NCBI RefSeq assembly: GCF_017792385.1
Contig: NZ_CP051230.1
Span: forward strand, 186,001-250,000
Direction: 5' to 3'
DNA from: Hyphomonas sp.
GTDB taxonomy: Bacteria > Pseudomonadota > Alphaproteobacteria > Caulobacterales > Hyphomonadaceae
Length of the DNA stretch: 64,000 bases
Position numbers and translations under genes: made by a program. Shown here one piece after another: positions 1 to 7,654 of this stretch. The notes beneath the pieces are model-generated. The model worked only from the letters and a program-made list of their open reading frames with translations, was not told the origin of the DNA and did no database searches. Each line of letters starts with the position of its first letter. Within the stretch, counting starts at the first letter, position 1.

Positions 1-1
1 C

Positions 2-232
2 GAATGGATGCTCGCGACATTTTCTGACAAGAATATTGACGAGATGCTGGCGCTGACCAACGGCCATCTCGACCATTTGTCTTATGTCGCCAAATACATT
101 CGTTTCAAAAATCCTCGCAAGCGCGTCACCCCAAAGACCGTGAAGCAGGCCTTGGCAGAGCTTGAAGGCGAAGGATACGCGCCGCCGCCCGCGAAACGGG
201 ATGCTGTGCCAGAGGTAACCGAGGGGGTCTGA
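2..232 (+). CDS. C-terminal part of an unrecognised protein (5' end outside window)
   Basis: An open frame enters from the left edge and ends at a TGA at 230-232. It stays open upstream of the first ATG (position 8), so this is probably the tail of a longer gene. The roughly 76 visible residues are soluble, with a basic stretch (KNPRKRVTPK) followed by a helical segment and a Pro/Ala-rich end. No membrane segment or catalytic motif is visible and I do not recognise the family. The next gene starts 37 nt downstream on the same strand, so the two may be co-transcribed. Codon use matches the rest of the window. Confidence 0.55.
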   Translation, partial: EWMLATFSDKNIDEMLALTNGHLDHLSYVAKYIRFKNPRKRVTPKTVKQALAELEGEGYAPPPAKRDAVPEVTEGV

Positions 233-269
233 CGGGCCCGGCGCTGCACATCGGTCGGGGGGCCACACA

Positions 270-1109
270 TTGTCGTCATCTGTTCTGTTGCTGCTTTTGC
301 TGGCCATTCCCGGCCTGGCAGCCCGAGCGGGACGCAATTGGGTCATGCGGGTGCGCCAGCGGTCTCAGCGTGACCTGCTCAGCGTGATTTCACTGCTGGT
401 CCCGCTTTCGCTGCTGTTCATCGCCATCGCACATCTGCTGCTCCACTGCACCGACTTGCGGGTTGCCCCCGCCGACTACGATGCGCTTATCGGCTCCAGC
501 CCGGAGACTGGACCGCCCAGCCTGACCCGTTTCCTGCCCCTGCTCGCCTTGTCCACCGTCCTCGGATTCCTGTTTGGGGCTGTTTTCGGAAAGGTCGAGC
601 TATGGCGTCTCGGGCCCAACAAGTTGGGCGCGCACCCACTGGATGCGTTGATGGGGGGAACCACGCTGCCGGTGGTGGGCGCCGCAGTTCTGACAACGAC
701 GCAAATCAACAACAAGCTGATCGTGTATTATGGTCGTTTGCACGGCATACAGATCGGTCCTGAGGGGAAAGTCGATTTTGTCGTGATCAGTGGCAAGATT
801 ACAAAGTCGCTGTTGTCCGATGGCAAGCACAAGTTTGCCGGTGGCACTGAACAGGATGGCTATCCGGTCACCAGGAAGCCGTTTCTCATTGTCGCCGATT
901 CCGGCGCGAAGGCGGATGGTCAAAGGGTGAAGACTGATCGATTGCTGATTGAGTCGGAAGACATCGCAAACATTCATCTTGAATTGTACGACGACATCCT
1001 GAACGGGGACTGGCTGGATCAGTGCGCCTACTATATCGGCCGGAAAACCGGTTGGATTCGCGCCATCAGGCCGGAACCACCGCCAGTGGAGGCAAAATCG
1101 GAGGCTTGA
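270..1109 (+). CDS. Membrane protein with cytosolic C-terminal domain, unknown function
   Basis: This 279-residue protein has three likely membrane segments: residues 2-18 (a Leu run), about 42-60, and about 86-108. A soluble domain of roughly 140 residues follows, containing YYGRLHGIQIGPEGKVDFVV. The start is a TTG at 270 with a G-rich stretch (CGGTCGGGGGG) just upstream; no in-frame ATG fits better, because a later start would remove the first membrane segment. The arrangement resembles small DUF6338-like membrane proteins, but I cannot confirm that by reading. It lies 37 nt after the preceding partial gene and may form an operon with it. Confidence 0.6.
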   Translation: MSSSVLLLLLLAIPGLAARAGRNWVMRVRQRSQRDLLSVISLLVPLSLLFIAIAHLLLHCTDLRVAPADYDALIGSSPETGPPSLTRFLPLLALSTVLGFLFGAVFGKVELWRLGPNKLGAHPLDALMGGTTLPVVGAAVLTTTQINNKLIVYYGRLHGIQIGPEGKVDFVVISGKITKSLLSDGKHKFAGGTEQDGYPVTRKPFLIVADSGAKADGQRVKTDRLLIESEDIANIHLELYDDILNGDWLDQCAYYIGRKTGWIRAIRPEPPPVEAKSEA

Positions 1110-1168
1110 CCGCCCTTGCGTCACCCGCTTGATCAGCTGTGCAATCACAACACAGCGGAGGACACCAG

Positions 1169-1954
1169 ATGACATACGCCCCATTCAACCTCGCAGGTAA
1201 GGTTTGCGTCATAACCGGCGGGAACAAGGGTATTGGCCTTGGCATGGCCGAGGCACTGGCCGCGTCGAATGCCGATGTCGTGATCTGGGGCCGCAAAACC
1301 GATGACAATGCCGCTGCCCTGAAAAAGCTGGAAGGCCTCGGCACGGGCAAGGCCGCTGCGAAACAGGTGGATGTCGCCGAAGAAGACCAGATCGTGAAGG
1401 CCATGGCCGAGACCGAGGAAGAGTTCGGACGGATCGACACCTGCATCGCCAATGCGGGCGTGGGCCGGGGCGCGAACAATTTCCACGAAATGACGCTGGA
1501 GACCTGGCAATACAATCAGCGCATCAATTCCGAAGGGGCCTTCATCACGCTACGCGAGGCCGCCAAATCCATGGTCGCCCGCGCCAAGGCCGGGGATCCA
1601 GGCGGGTCCCTAGTCGGGACCGCATCGCTGGCCGCCCTGTCCGGCGCAGCCCGCAACCAGGCCTATGGCCATACCAAGGGCGGCCTGATCGCCATGATGA
1701 ATGCAATCGCTGTGGAATATGGCCGCTATCAGATTCGCGCCAATTGCGTCCTGCCGGGCTGGATTGCCACCGACATGACCGATGGGGCCCAGGACAGCGA
1801 TGTCTTCAACAGCAAGGTCATTTCGCGCGTCCCGGTGCGCCGCTGGGGCCAGCCGGAGGATTTCGGCGGGATCGCCGTGTATCTGGCCTCCGATGCGTCG
1901 AGCTTCCATTCCGGCGACACGCTGCTGATCGACGGTGCCTACCAGAAATTCTGA
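1169..1954 (+). CDS. SDR-family NAD(P)-dependent oxidoreductase
   Basis: This is a classical short-chain dehydrogenase of 261 residues. It shows the N-terminal nucleotide-binding motif TGGNKGIG, the NAG motif (CIANAGVG), a catalytic Ser in the strand before the active site, the YxxxK pair (YGHTK), and the C-terminal GDTLLIDGAY typical of the family. I chose the ATG at 1169 because GCGGAGG lies 8-14 nt upstream; a GTG at 1139 in the same frame lacks a ribosome site and would add residues unlike the family. The substrate cannot be read from sequence; relatives reduce or oxidise sugars, polyols or 3-oxoacyl groups. A strong hairpin follows the gene. Confidence 0.9.
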   Translation: MTYAPFNLAGKVCVITGGNKGIGLGMAEALAASNADVVIWGRKTDDNAAALKKLEGLGTGKAAAKQVDVAEEDQIVKAMAETEEEFGRIDTCIANAGVGRGANNFHEMTLETWQYNQRINSEGAFITLREAAKSMVARAKAGDPGGSLVGTASLAALSGAARNQAYGHTKGGLIAMMNAIAVEYGRYQIRANCVLPGWIATDMTDGAQDSDVFNSKVISRVPVRRWGQPEDFGGIAVYLASDASSFHSGDTLLIDGAYQKF

Positions 1955-1974
1955 GCCTGGCACGCTCCGACAAA

Positions 1975-2005
1975 CAAAAAGGGCTGCCCGAGGGCAGCCC
2001 TTTCC
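1975..2005. terminator. Bidirectional intrinsic terminator
   Basis: A perfect 12-bp stem, AAAGGGCTGCCC paired with GGGCAGCCCTTT, has an A-rich 5' flank (CAAACAAAAA) and a T-rich 3' flank. It sits between the converging SDR gene and the acidic lipoprotein gene. On the minus strand it ends in a run of T, so it can serve both genes. Confidence 0.85.
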
Positions 2006-2025
2006 GTATCCGGAAACCGAAGAGC

Positions 2026-2325
2026 TTACTCTTCCGGCTCTTCGTCCGTAGCTTCTTCAACAGCCTCTTCGACGGCTTCTTCCGCGTCAGACAGTGCGTC
2101 TTCCATGGCATCGCCTGCGTCTTCTGCAGCCGCTTCCATGTTGTCGCCAGCTTCGCTCAGCATGTCGCCGGTTTCGTCAGCAGCCTCGTCCACAGCGTCA
2201 GCAGCGTCATCCACTGCCTCTTCAACGGTTTCAGCAGCCGTCGTCTCTTCCGGAGCCGTCGTCTCTTCTGCACCGCAAGCAGCCAGAACAAGCGCTGCAG
2301 CACCGATAACCAGGAGTTGTTTCAT
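2026..2325 (-). CDS. Small acidic Ala/Glu/Asp-rich lipoprotein
   Basis: This 99-residue protein starts with a lipoprotein signal (MKQLLVIGAAALVLAAC; lipobox LAAC, Cys16). The mature part is almost wholly Ala, Glu, Asp, Val and Thr with heptad-like spacing, suggesting a long acidic amphipathic helix in the periplasm or on the outer membrane. No catalytic residues are visible. The composition recalls entericidin-like and other low-complexity lipoproteins, but the length and acidity do not match entericidins well. Its function is unknown. The downstream hairpin at 1975-2005 probably ends its transcript. Confidence 0.75.
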   Translation of the reverse strand: MKQLLVIGAAALVLAACGAEETTAPEETTAAETVEEAVDDAADAVDEAADETGDMLSEAGDNMEAAAEDAGDAMEDALSDAEEAVEEAVEEATDEEPEE

Positions 2326-2496
2326 ACCTATTTCCCCTACTTCAGGCCAAAAATGACCGGGCAGACGTGTACCACCTGCCGACCATCACGAAAAGATGAT
2401 TTCCGCTGATAGACACTGGCACTGTTTTCTGCAGGTTTCACGGTGAAATCTGCCAAACCGCGCCATCCAAAGGCATTTTTCAGCCTGATCGGGCGT

Positions 2497-2721
2497 TTAT
2501 TCATCATCCAGATCGCCTTCCAGCTCGACTTCCGACCCGGCAAGTGTGGCTTCTTCGACCTCCAATTCGGCATTTGGCGTCCGATTCGGGTGATTCTGCG
2601 TGGCGTCATGCTCCGGCTCCACGACAATCTGCCGGCTCTCCAAGCCCGGCGGCTTTTCATGAGGGGCCACGCAACCCGCGGTCCACGCCATCAGGATCAT
2701 GCCTGCGCCAATTCCTTTCAT
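2497..2721 (-). CDS. Small putative lipoprotein
   Basis: This 74-residue protein has an N-terminal hydrophobic stretch ending in TAGC, a weak lipobox (Cys17). The tail is acidic and lacks a recognisable domain. The start at 2721 is supported by a clean minus-strand ribosome site (GAAGGAGA, 6-13 nt upstream), which is the main reason to regard it as real. It is followed at 2326-2496 by about 170 bases with no gene that I can support. The function is unknown. Confidence 0.55.
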   Translation of the reverse strand: MKGIGAGMILMAWTAGCVAPHEKPPGLESRQIVVEPEHDATQNHPNRTPNAELEVEEATLAGSEVELEGDLDDE

Positions 2722-2855
2722 CCCTGTCTCCTTCGATTCTCCTTCGATGCCTCCGCCCCATTCTCGCCCGAGCCGGACGGAAGCGACTTGCGTTGACGCA
2801 AGGACGCCAGTCTAGGCTTCCACAAAATCAGACAAAACCCCGGGAGACGTCCACC

Positions 2856-3839
2856 ATGGCCCTGAATACCGCACTTACAAAACTGCTGAACATCGAACAT
2901 CCGATCATGCTGGCCGGCATGGGGGGCGTGTCCTATGCCGAAGTCTGCGCGGCCATGTGCAATGCTGGCGGCTATGGTGTGCTGGGCATGGCCGGTACGA
3001 CCCCGGACTTCATCGAAGGCCAGATGAAACGTGTGCGTGAACTGACCGACCGGCCCTTCGGCGTGGACCTGCTGGCTGCCAGCCCGGAAAGCCTGGAGGA
3101 AAGCGTCGATGTCATCATCAATAATGGCGCTGACAGTTTTGTGGCCGGTCTTGGCGTGCCGATGCCGATCATGGAACGGCTGAAAAAGGCCAATGTGAAG
3201 GTCATGGTTGTCGGTGGCGCGGTCAAGCATGCGATCAAGGCCGAACAGGCCGGATGTGACGCCGTAATTTTGCAGGGCGGTGAAGGCGGTGGCCATACGG
3301 GCCTTGTCGGCACCATGCCGCTGGTCGCGCAGGCCGTGGAGGCCGTGAACATTCCGGTGATCGCAGCCGGCGGCATCTATGACGGCCGGGGCCTGGCGGC
3401 GGCACTGGCGCTGGGCGCGTGCGGCGTGTGGATGGGCACGCGCTTCATCGCCTCGACCGAGGCGCATGCCGCGCAAATGTACAAGGACACTGTGGTTGGC
3501 GCCGGGGATACCGACACGACCCGCACGCGCTGCTATTCCGGCAAGCCGATGCGCTGTCGGACGAATGACTATATCAAGGATTGGGAGAGCCGCCCGGAGG
3601 ACATCCAGCCCTTTCCGCACCAGGCCATCCATTCCCATCAGACCGGCGTGATCGGCGGCATTGGCGGGATCACGGATGAAGCCAAACTCAATCCGGACTC
3701 GTCCTGTTTCGCGATGGGCCAGTCGGCTGGCGGCGTGAAGGAGGTCAAACCCGTGGCAGATATCGTCGGTGACATCATGCGGGATGCCGAGGGCGCCATT
3801 GACCGGATGGCGGCGCTGAAGGCGAAGGCCACCGCCTGA
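2856..3839 (+). CDS. Nitronate monooxygenase (2-nitropropane dioxygenase family)
   Basis: This 327-residue FMN-dependent TIM-barrel enzyme is expected to oxidise propionate 3-nitronate and related alkyl nitronates, or to act as an enoyl reductase-like relative. The N-terminal PIMLAGMGGVS segment and the phosphate-binding GGEGGGHTG motif are typical. The later segment PVIAAGGIYDGRGLAAALALGA forms the second half of the FMN site. The ATG at 2856 aligns with the family start (ALNTALTKLLNIEHPI) and follows GGGAGACGTCC. A longer frame upstream reads through non-coding sequence and is rejected. The gene stands alone, facing a terminator hairpin downstream. Confidence 0.92.
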   Translation: MALNTALTKLLNIEHPIMLAGMGGVSYAEVCAAMCNAGGYGVLGMAGTTPDFIEGQMKRVRELTDRPFGVDLLAASPESLEESVDVIINNGADSFVAGLGVPMPIMERLKKANVKVMVVGGAVKHAIKAEQAGCDAVILQGGEGGGHTGLVGTMPLVAQAVEAVNIPVIAAGGIYDGRGLAAALALGACGVWMGTRFIASTEAHAAQMYKDTVVGAGDTDTTRTRCYSGKPMRCRTNDYIKDWESRPEDIQPFPHQAIHSHQTGVIGGIGGITDEAKLNPDSSCFAMGQSAGGVKEVKPVADIVGDIMRDAEGAIDRMAALKAKATA

Positions 3840-3870
3840 TTCCGGCAACTGGGGTGACAGGGGTGACAGG

Positions 3871-3906
3871 AACAGCCGGGTCCTGGCGGCGCCCGGCTGT
3901 TCTTCA
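3871..3906. terminator. Convergent-gene terminator hairpin
   Basis: An 11-bp perfect stem (GAACAGCCGGG paired with CCCGGCTGTTC, loop of 11 nt) is followed by TTCTTC. It lies between the ends of the nitronate monooxygenase gene and the sugar dehydrogenase gene, which converge here. Confidence 0.8.
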
Positions 3907-3911
3907 TGATG

Positions 3912-5126
3912 TCAGTTCGATGCCGGGGTCAGCCGGATCAACCGTCCGCCTTCCTTGTCTTCAAGCACATAGAGCGCGCCGTCCGGGCCCTGTTCGACTT
4001 CACGAATGCGCTTGCCCCACTCATAGCGCTCGGCCTCCGTGGCGACCGGCTCTGTCTGACCGTCCTTGGGCGGCTGGCCCAGATTGTCCGTTGGCTGTGT
4101 TTCGAACGACACCCGGATCAGGGCTTGTGAGGACAGGCCTCCGATAAAGGCGTGCCCCTGCCACTCCTCGAACACGTCCCCGGAATAGAAGACGAGCCCG
4201 GCCGGACTGATGGCGGGGATCCAGGCGATGGCCGGATCCTCGAAGACGGGATTGCTTTCATGCGTGGGGATCGGCTTGCCGCTGTAGTGATCCCCTTCGG
4301 ACACTTCAGGATATCCATAATTCTCGGACCGCACGATCAGGTTCAGTTCGTCGCCACCCTTCGGGCCCATTTCGACCACCCAGAGACGTTCCTGTGCGTC
4401 AAATGCAATGCCGAGCGGGTTGCGATGCCCCAGCGTCCAGACCTGATCCGTCACAGCCCCGTTGCCATGGAAGGGATTGTCTTCCGGGATCGAGCCATCC
4501 TGATTGATGCGGACGACCTTGCCGAGATTCGTCGCCATGTTCTGGGCCGGGGTGAATTTCTGGCGCTCTCCGGAAGCAATGAAGAGATGGCCTTCCGGCC
4601 CGACAGCGAGGCGATGCCCGTAATGTCCGTTGCCGGTCACTTTCGGGGACTGCCGCCAGATCACTTCGCGGTTTTCCAGCACACCGCCCTGCTCGGTCAG
4701 ACGCAAGGTGGCGCGCTCGACGGCCGCACCGCTGAGACTGTCGTCGGCCGGGTCACGCTCGACATAGGACAGGAAGACCGTTCCATTTTCGGCAAATTCG
4801 GGATGAAGGATGATGTCCCCAAGCCCGCCCTGTCCCATGGCCTTGACCGACGGCACATTCGTAATCTCGCCGAGCTTTTTGCCGTCAGTGCCCAGCAGCC
4901 AGAGATTGCCGTCCTTTTCGGAGACCAGGGCACGGCCGTCCGGAAGGAATGTCATGGCCCAGGCACTGTCGAAGGTTTCGAGCGGCGTCGCGGTCAGGGG
5001 GGTGCCCTGCGTCCCGGTGACGGTCAGGGAATCGGGCGCCTGTTCGTGATGTTCAGCACTGGCGCAGCCGATCAGCAAGGCCGCGGCGCTCGCGCTCGCC
5101 AGGGCGCGCAGAATGGATGTGGTCAT
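3912..5126 (-). CDS. PQQ-dependent sugar dehydrogenase, lipoprotein (glucose/sorbosone dehydrogenase family)
   Basis: This 404-residue protein has a lipoprotein signal (LLIGC, Cys21) followed by a six-bladed beta-propeller of the soluble aldose dehydrogenase (YliI/Asd-like) type. Visible family features are AWAMTFLPDGRALVSEKDG in the first blade, GQGGLGDIILHPEF, a GHYGHRLAVGPEGHLF segment with the expected catalytic His region, TLGHRNPLGIAFD, and the Gly/Trp-rich C-terminal blade. It would oxidise aldose sugars in the periplasm and pass electrons to the respiratory chain if PQQ is available. Membrane anchoring through Cys21 is predicted. The neighbouring minus-strand gene starts about 65 nt upstream. 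Confidence 0.88.
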   Translation of the reverse strand: MTTSILRALASASAAALLIGCASAEHHEQAPDSLTVTGTQGTPLTATPLETFDSAWAMTFLPDGRALVSEKDGNLWLLGTDGKKLGEITNVPSVKAMGQGGLGDIILHPEFAENGTVFLSYVERDPADDSLSGAAVERATLRLTEQGGVLENREVIWRQSPKVTGNGHYGHRLAVGPEGHLFIASGERQKFTPAQNMATNLGKVVRINQDGSIPEDNPFHGNGAVTDQVWTLGHRNPLGIAFDAQERLWVVEMGPKGGDELNLIVRSENYGYPEVSEGDHYSGKPIPTHESNPVFEDPAIAWIPAISPAGLVFYSGDVFEEWQGHAFIGGLSSQALIRVSFETQPTDNLGQPPKDGQTEPVATEAERYEWGKRIREVEQGPDGALYVLEDKEGGRLIRLTPASN

Positions 5127-5192
5127 GGAAAGTCCTCCGGAGGCAGATATCTGCCCCGGAAAACGCGGGAGGACCCGTGCGGTTCCCGCAAT

Positions 5193-6182
5193 TCAGTCGA
5201 TGAATGTCTCCGGCGGAACAACATGTTTCAGAGGTTCACCTGCCAGATATCGCCCAAGATTGTCGAGGAAGGTCTCGTCGGCCCGCACATAGGTCGCCTG
5301 GGTCACTGCACTGTCATGCGGGGTGACGGCAATCTTCGGGTGACGCCAGAGTGGACTGGTCTCCGGCAATGGCTCCTCCGTCGTAACATCAAGCGCGGCA
5401 AAGGCAGGTCGGCCGGCATCGAGCGCCTCGACGAGCGCCGGCTCGTCCACCAATTGCCCGCGCCCCAGATTCAACAGAAGCGCATCCGGGCGCATCGCTG
5501 CCAGAAACTCGGCATCCACCATACCGGCTGTTTCCTCCGTCAGCGGAAGGCTGAGCAGGACAATGTCGGCCTGCTCCAGCTCGCTTTTGACAAGTGCCAT
5601 GGGAACGATGTGGTCCGAGCCGTCTGCCGGACCGGGAGACCGCCGCGCCCCGGTGACATGTCCGCCGAGCAGCTGCACCCGCTTGCCGACTGCGGACCCG
5701 ATGGAGCCGAACCCGACAATCAGCCAGCGCGAGCCCATCATTTCGCGCATTTCCAGCCGGTTCCATACAGCGTCGCCCTGTTGGGCGCGGTGCTGCGGGC
5801 CGCGCTTGAGAAAGTCGAAGGCCTGCCACAGCGCCCATTCGGCCATGGCTTCGGACTGGGTGTGATTGGTCGTATAGAGGCGGGAAATCTTTCCCACCGA
5901 AATCAGGGCCGCATTGTCGAGGCCCGCCGCCGAGGACTGGAACCAGTCAATCCCGCCGGTCTTCAGCACGGCAATCATGAAGTCCCTTGCATGATCGCCG
6001 AACCAGACATCGGTGTTGCCAAAGACAATGTCCGGCCGGATATCGTGCACGATCGTGCCATCCCCCGCATGCGAGAACAGGCCGTCCTCGTCCATGACAA
6101 TGAACTCGACCTTGTGTTCAAGGCCCTTGAGCCTTTCACGAATGCGGGCAAAAGTCTTCGCATGAAGCAAACAGGTTTTCAT
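5193..6182 (-). CDS. D-isomer-specific 2-hydroxyacid dehydrogenase
   Basis: This 329-residue NAD(P)-dependent dehydrogenase shows the Rossmann motif VGFGSIGSAVGKRV, followed by SLPLTEETAGM and LLLNLGRGQLVDEPALVEAL. The catalytic Arg/Glu/His set is represented by NLGRG, DVTTEEPLP and the His of VTPHDS. It probably interconverts a 2-oxoacid and a D-2-hydroxyacid; the substrate is not readable. The ATG at 6182 has an excellent ribosome site (AGGAGGG). It overlaps the divergent TIGR02301 gene at their 5' ends by 21 nt, so each promoter must lie inside the other coding region. Much longer frames on this strand are rejected for lack of family similarity. Confidence 0.88.
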   Translation of the reverse strand: MKTCLLHAKTFARIRERLKGLEHKVEFIVMDEDGLFSHAGDGTIVHDIRPDIVFGNTDVWFGDHARDFMIAVLKTGGIDWFQSSAAGLDNAALISVGKISRLYTTNHTQSEAMAEWALWQAFDFLKRGPQHRAQQGDAVWNRLEMREMMGSRWLIVGFGSIGSAVGKRVQLLGGHVTGARRSPGPADGSDHIVPMALVKSELEQADIVLLSLPLTEETAGMVDAEFLAAMRPDALLLNLGRGQLVDEPALVEALDAGRPAFAALDVTTEEPLPETSPLWRHPKIAVTPHDSAVTQATYVRADETFLDNLGRYLAGEPLKHVVPPETFID

Positions 6183-6575
6183 GCCCTCCTGCTTAGCGCG
6201 CTCATGTTCTGCGGCGCAAGCGCAGCGCAATCGGATCTGCCGATGCGCGGACCGGATTATTTCCGGGATGCACGGGATCTGGCGGCAACACTGGGAGCGG
6301 CCCATGCCATACGCGTGAAGTGCAATGGCCGCGAAGACCAGTATTGGCGGCGCTACATGTCCGACATGCTGAAATATGAAGCACCTCATCGCGGGGCGGT
6401 GCGCAGCGGCCTGGTCGAATCCTTCAATGAGGCGTTCACCAGTGCCGGGCGGGTCTACCAGACCTGTGACAATCGCGCCGTCGAAGCCGAGGCGGATTTC
6501 GCCGTGAAAGGCCAGGAAATCGCGACCCGCATGGCGACCCACTATTTTCCGCAGCCCCCGGCGCGAAACGACTAG
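6162..6575 (+). CDS. TIGR02301-family exported protein
   Basis: This 137-residue protein begins with a signal-peptide-like segment (MKQTGFHALLLSALMFCGAS). The mature part carries the family hallmarks: a DLAATLGAAHAIRVKCNGRED segment, a QYWRRYM segment and a paired second Cys in YQTCDN. The two Cys could form a periplasmic disulphide. The role of the family, common in alphaproteobacteria, is unknown to me. The start at 6162 preserves the signal peptide; the next ATG (6204) would truncate it. Its 5' end overlaps the divergent dehydrogenase by 21 nt. Its TAG shares a CTAG with the stop of soxR, a 3-nt tail-to-tail overlap. Confidence 0.8.
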   Translation: MKQTGFHALLLSALMFCGASAAQSDLPMRGPDYFRDARDLAATLGAAHAIRVKCNGREDQYWRRYMSDMLKYEAPHRGAVRSGLVESFNEAFTSAGRVYQTCDNRAVEAEADFAVKGQEIATRMATHYFPQPPARND

Positions 6576-7039
6576 GATTCGGTCGACACCACGCTGACAT
6601 CCTCCAGAAGGAAGCGCGGCCCGGTGCCGAGCCCTCGCGCACGATCCTCAGGATTGTAGAGCTGGCACTTCTTCAGCGACAGGCAACCGCACCCGATGCA
6701 GCCATCCAGCTTCCGGCGTGTGCGCTCCATCAGGGCAATGCGCTCGTCCAGCAAGTGCCGGAACGCCGTGCTGATCCGGGTCCAGTCCCGCTTGGTCGGC
6801 GTACGCCGTTCCGGCAGGGATGACAGGAGCTGGCCGATTTCCTCGATGGTCAGGCCGATCTGCTGCGCAATCAGGATGAAGGACAGGCGGCGTATGTCAG
6901 AGCGCAGGAATACTCTCTGACCGCCGGACGAGCGTTCGGGATGAACGAGCCCCCGCCCCTCATAGAACCGGATCGCCGAGACCGACAGGCCCGTCCGCGC
7001 CGCCACATCTCCGATTGTCAGCCCCTTCTGAACCGTCAT
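6572..7039 (-). CDS. soxR: SoxR, redox-sensitive MerR-family activator
   Basis: This 155-residue regulator has the N-terminal MerR winged helix (LTIGDVAARTGLSVSAIRFYE...GRGLVHPERSSGGQR), a dimerisation helix, and the [2Fe-2S] ligand cluster CIGCGCLSLKKC of SoxR. When the cluster is oxidised or nitrosylated the protein twists its operator and activates transcription. I chose the ATG at 7039 because GGGAG lies about 9 nt upstream; a start at 7054 adds five residues without a ribosome site. An 18-bp soxbox lies 26 nt upstream of this gene, inside the divergent promoter of a VOC protein, so that gene is the likely target and soxR may also be self-controlled. Confidence 0.95.
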   Translation of the reverse strand: MTVQKGLTIGDVAARTGLSVSAIRFYEGRGLVHPERSSGGQRVFLRSDIRRLSFILIAQQIGLTIEEIGQLLSSLPERRTPTKRDWTRISTAFRHLLDERIALMERTRRKLDGCIGCGCLSLKKCQLYNPEDRARGLGTGPRFLLEDVSVVSTES

Positions 7040-7061
7040 GAAAAAAACTCCCAACTCGCGC

Positions 7062-7092
7062 TTGACCTCAACTTAAGTTGAGGAATTACGAC
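7062..7092 (+). promoter_or_regulatory. SoxR operator (soxbox) within a 19-bp-spacer promoter
   Basis: The perfect palindrome CCTCAACTTAAGTTGAGG occupies 7066-7083. It matches the enterobacterial soxS box (CCTCAAGTTAACTTGAGG, from memory) at 16 of 18 positions. A -35-like TTGACC overlaps its left end (7062-7067). A -10-like TACGAC at 7087-7092 gives the 19-bp spacing characteristic of MerR-activated promoters. The reading direction is towards the VOC gene at 7137. Confidence 0.9.
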
Positions 7093-7136
7093 AGCCTTAT
7101 CAGAGATTTGATGAAAGCGAAATGGAGTTGAGACCA

Positions 7137-7520
7137 ATGAGTATTGCCAAATTCGAACATGTGAATGTGACGGTCCGCGACCCGAAGAAAACGGCGTCCA
7201 TGCTGACGAAGCTGTTTGGGTGGAAAGTGCGCTGGGAAGGCCCGTCGAAATATGATGGCTACACGGTGCATGTTGGCACGGACGAGGATTACATCGCGCT
7301 CTATACCCTGCCCCGACAGGACCAGCCGGAAGAGGAAAGCTATTACCGCACCGGCGCGGTGAACCATTTCGGCATCCTGGTGGAGGACCTCGACGCGACG
7401 GAACAGAAGATCCTCGACGCCGGCTATCGCACCCACAGTCACCAGACCTATGACCCCGGCAGCCGCTTCTATTTCCATGACCACGACAACATCGAATGGG
7501 AGGTTGTGAGCTATGCTTGA
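7137..7520 (+). CDS. VOC (glyoxalase/bleomycin-resistance) family protein, predicted SoxR target
   Basis: This 127-residue single-domain VOC protein begins with FEHVNVTVRDPKKTASMLTKL and ends with FYFHDHDNIEWEVVSYA. The metal-ligand candidates are His at the start (EHVNV), His in AVNHFGILVEDL, and Glu near the end (IEWEVV). Such proteins bind metals and act on, or sequester, small electrophiles or redox-active compounds. The ATG at 7137 has GGAG about 12 nt upstream; the alternative ATG at 7122 would add MELRP. The promoter contains the soxbox, implying induction by redox-cycling agents. The substrate is unknown. Confidence 0.85.
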   Translation: MSIAKFEHVNVTVRDPKKTASMLTKLFGWKVRWEGPSKYDGYTVHVGTDEDYIALYTLPRQDQPEEESYYRTGAVNHFGILVEDLDATEQKILDAGYRTHSHQTYDPGSRFYFHDHDNIEWEVVSYA

Positions 7521-7654
7521 TGGATTGATCCATGCCTATCTCGATACGGTTGGCCGGGCCTGGCAACCGCGCGACGCATTCCCGGGGGCCGACTGGGACT
7601 CGCTTCTGCCCCGAAGCGCGCTAAGCTCCTCTCAACAGAAAGCAGGAGAGACGG

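Noticed and set aside
4152..6575. 807-codon plus-strand frame running through the TIGR02301 gene
   Set aside because: Only its last 137 codons (from 6162) show family similarity. The rest is antisense to the sugar dehydrogenase and hydroxyacid dehydrogenase genes.
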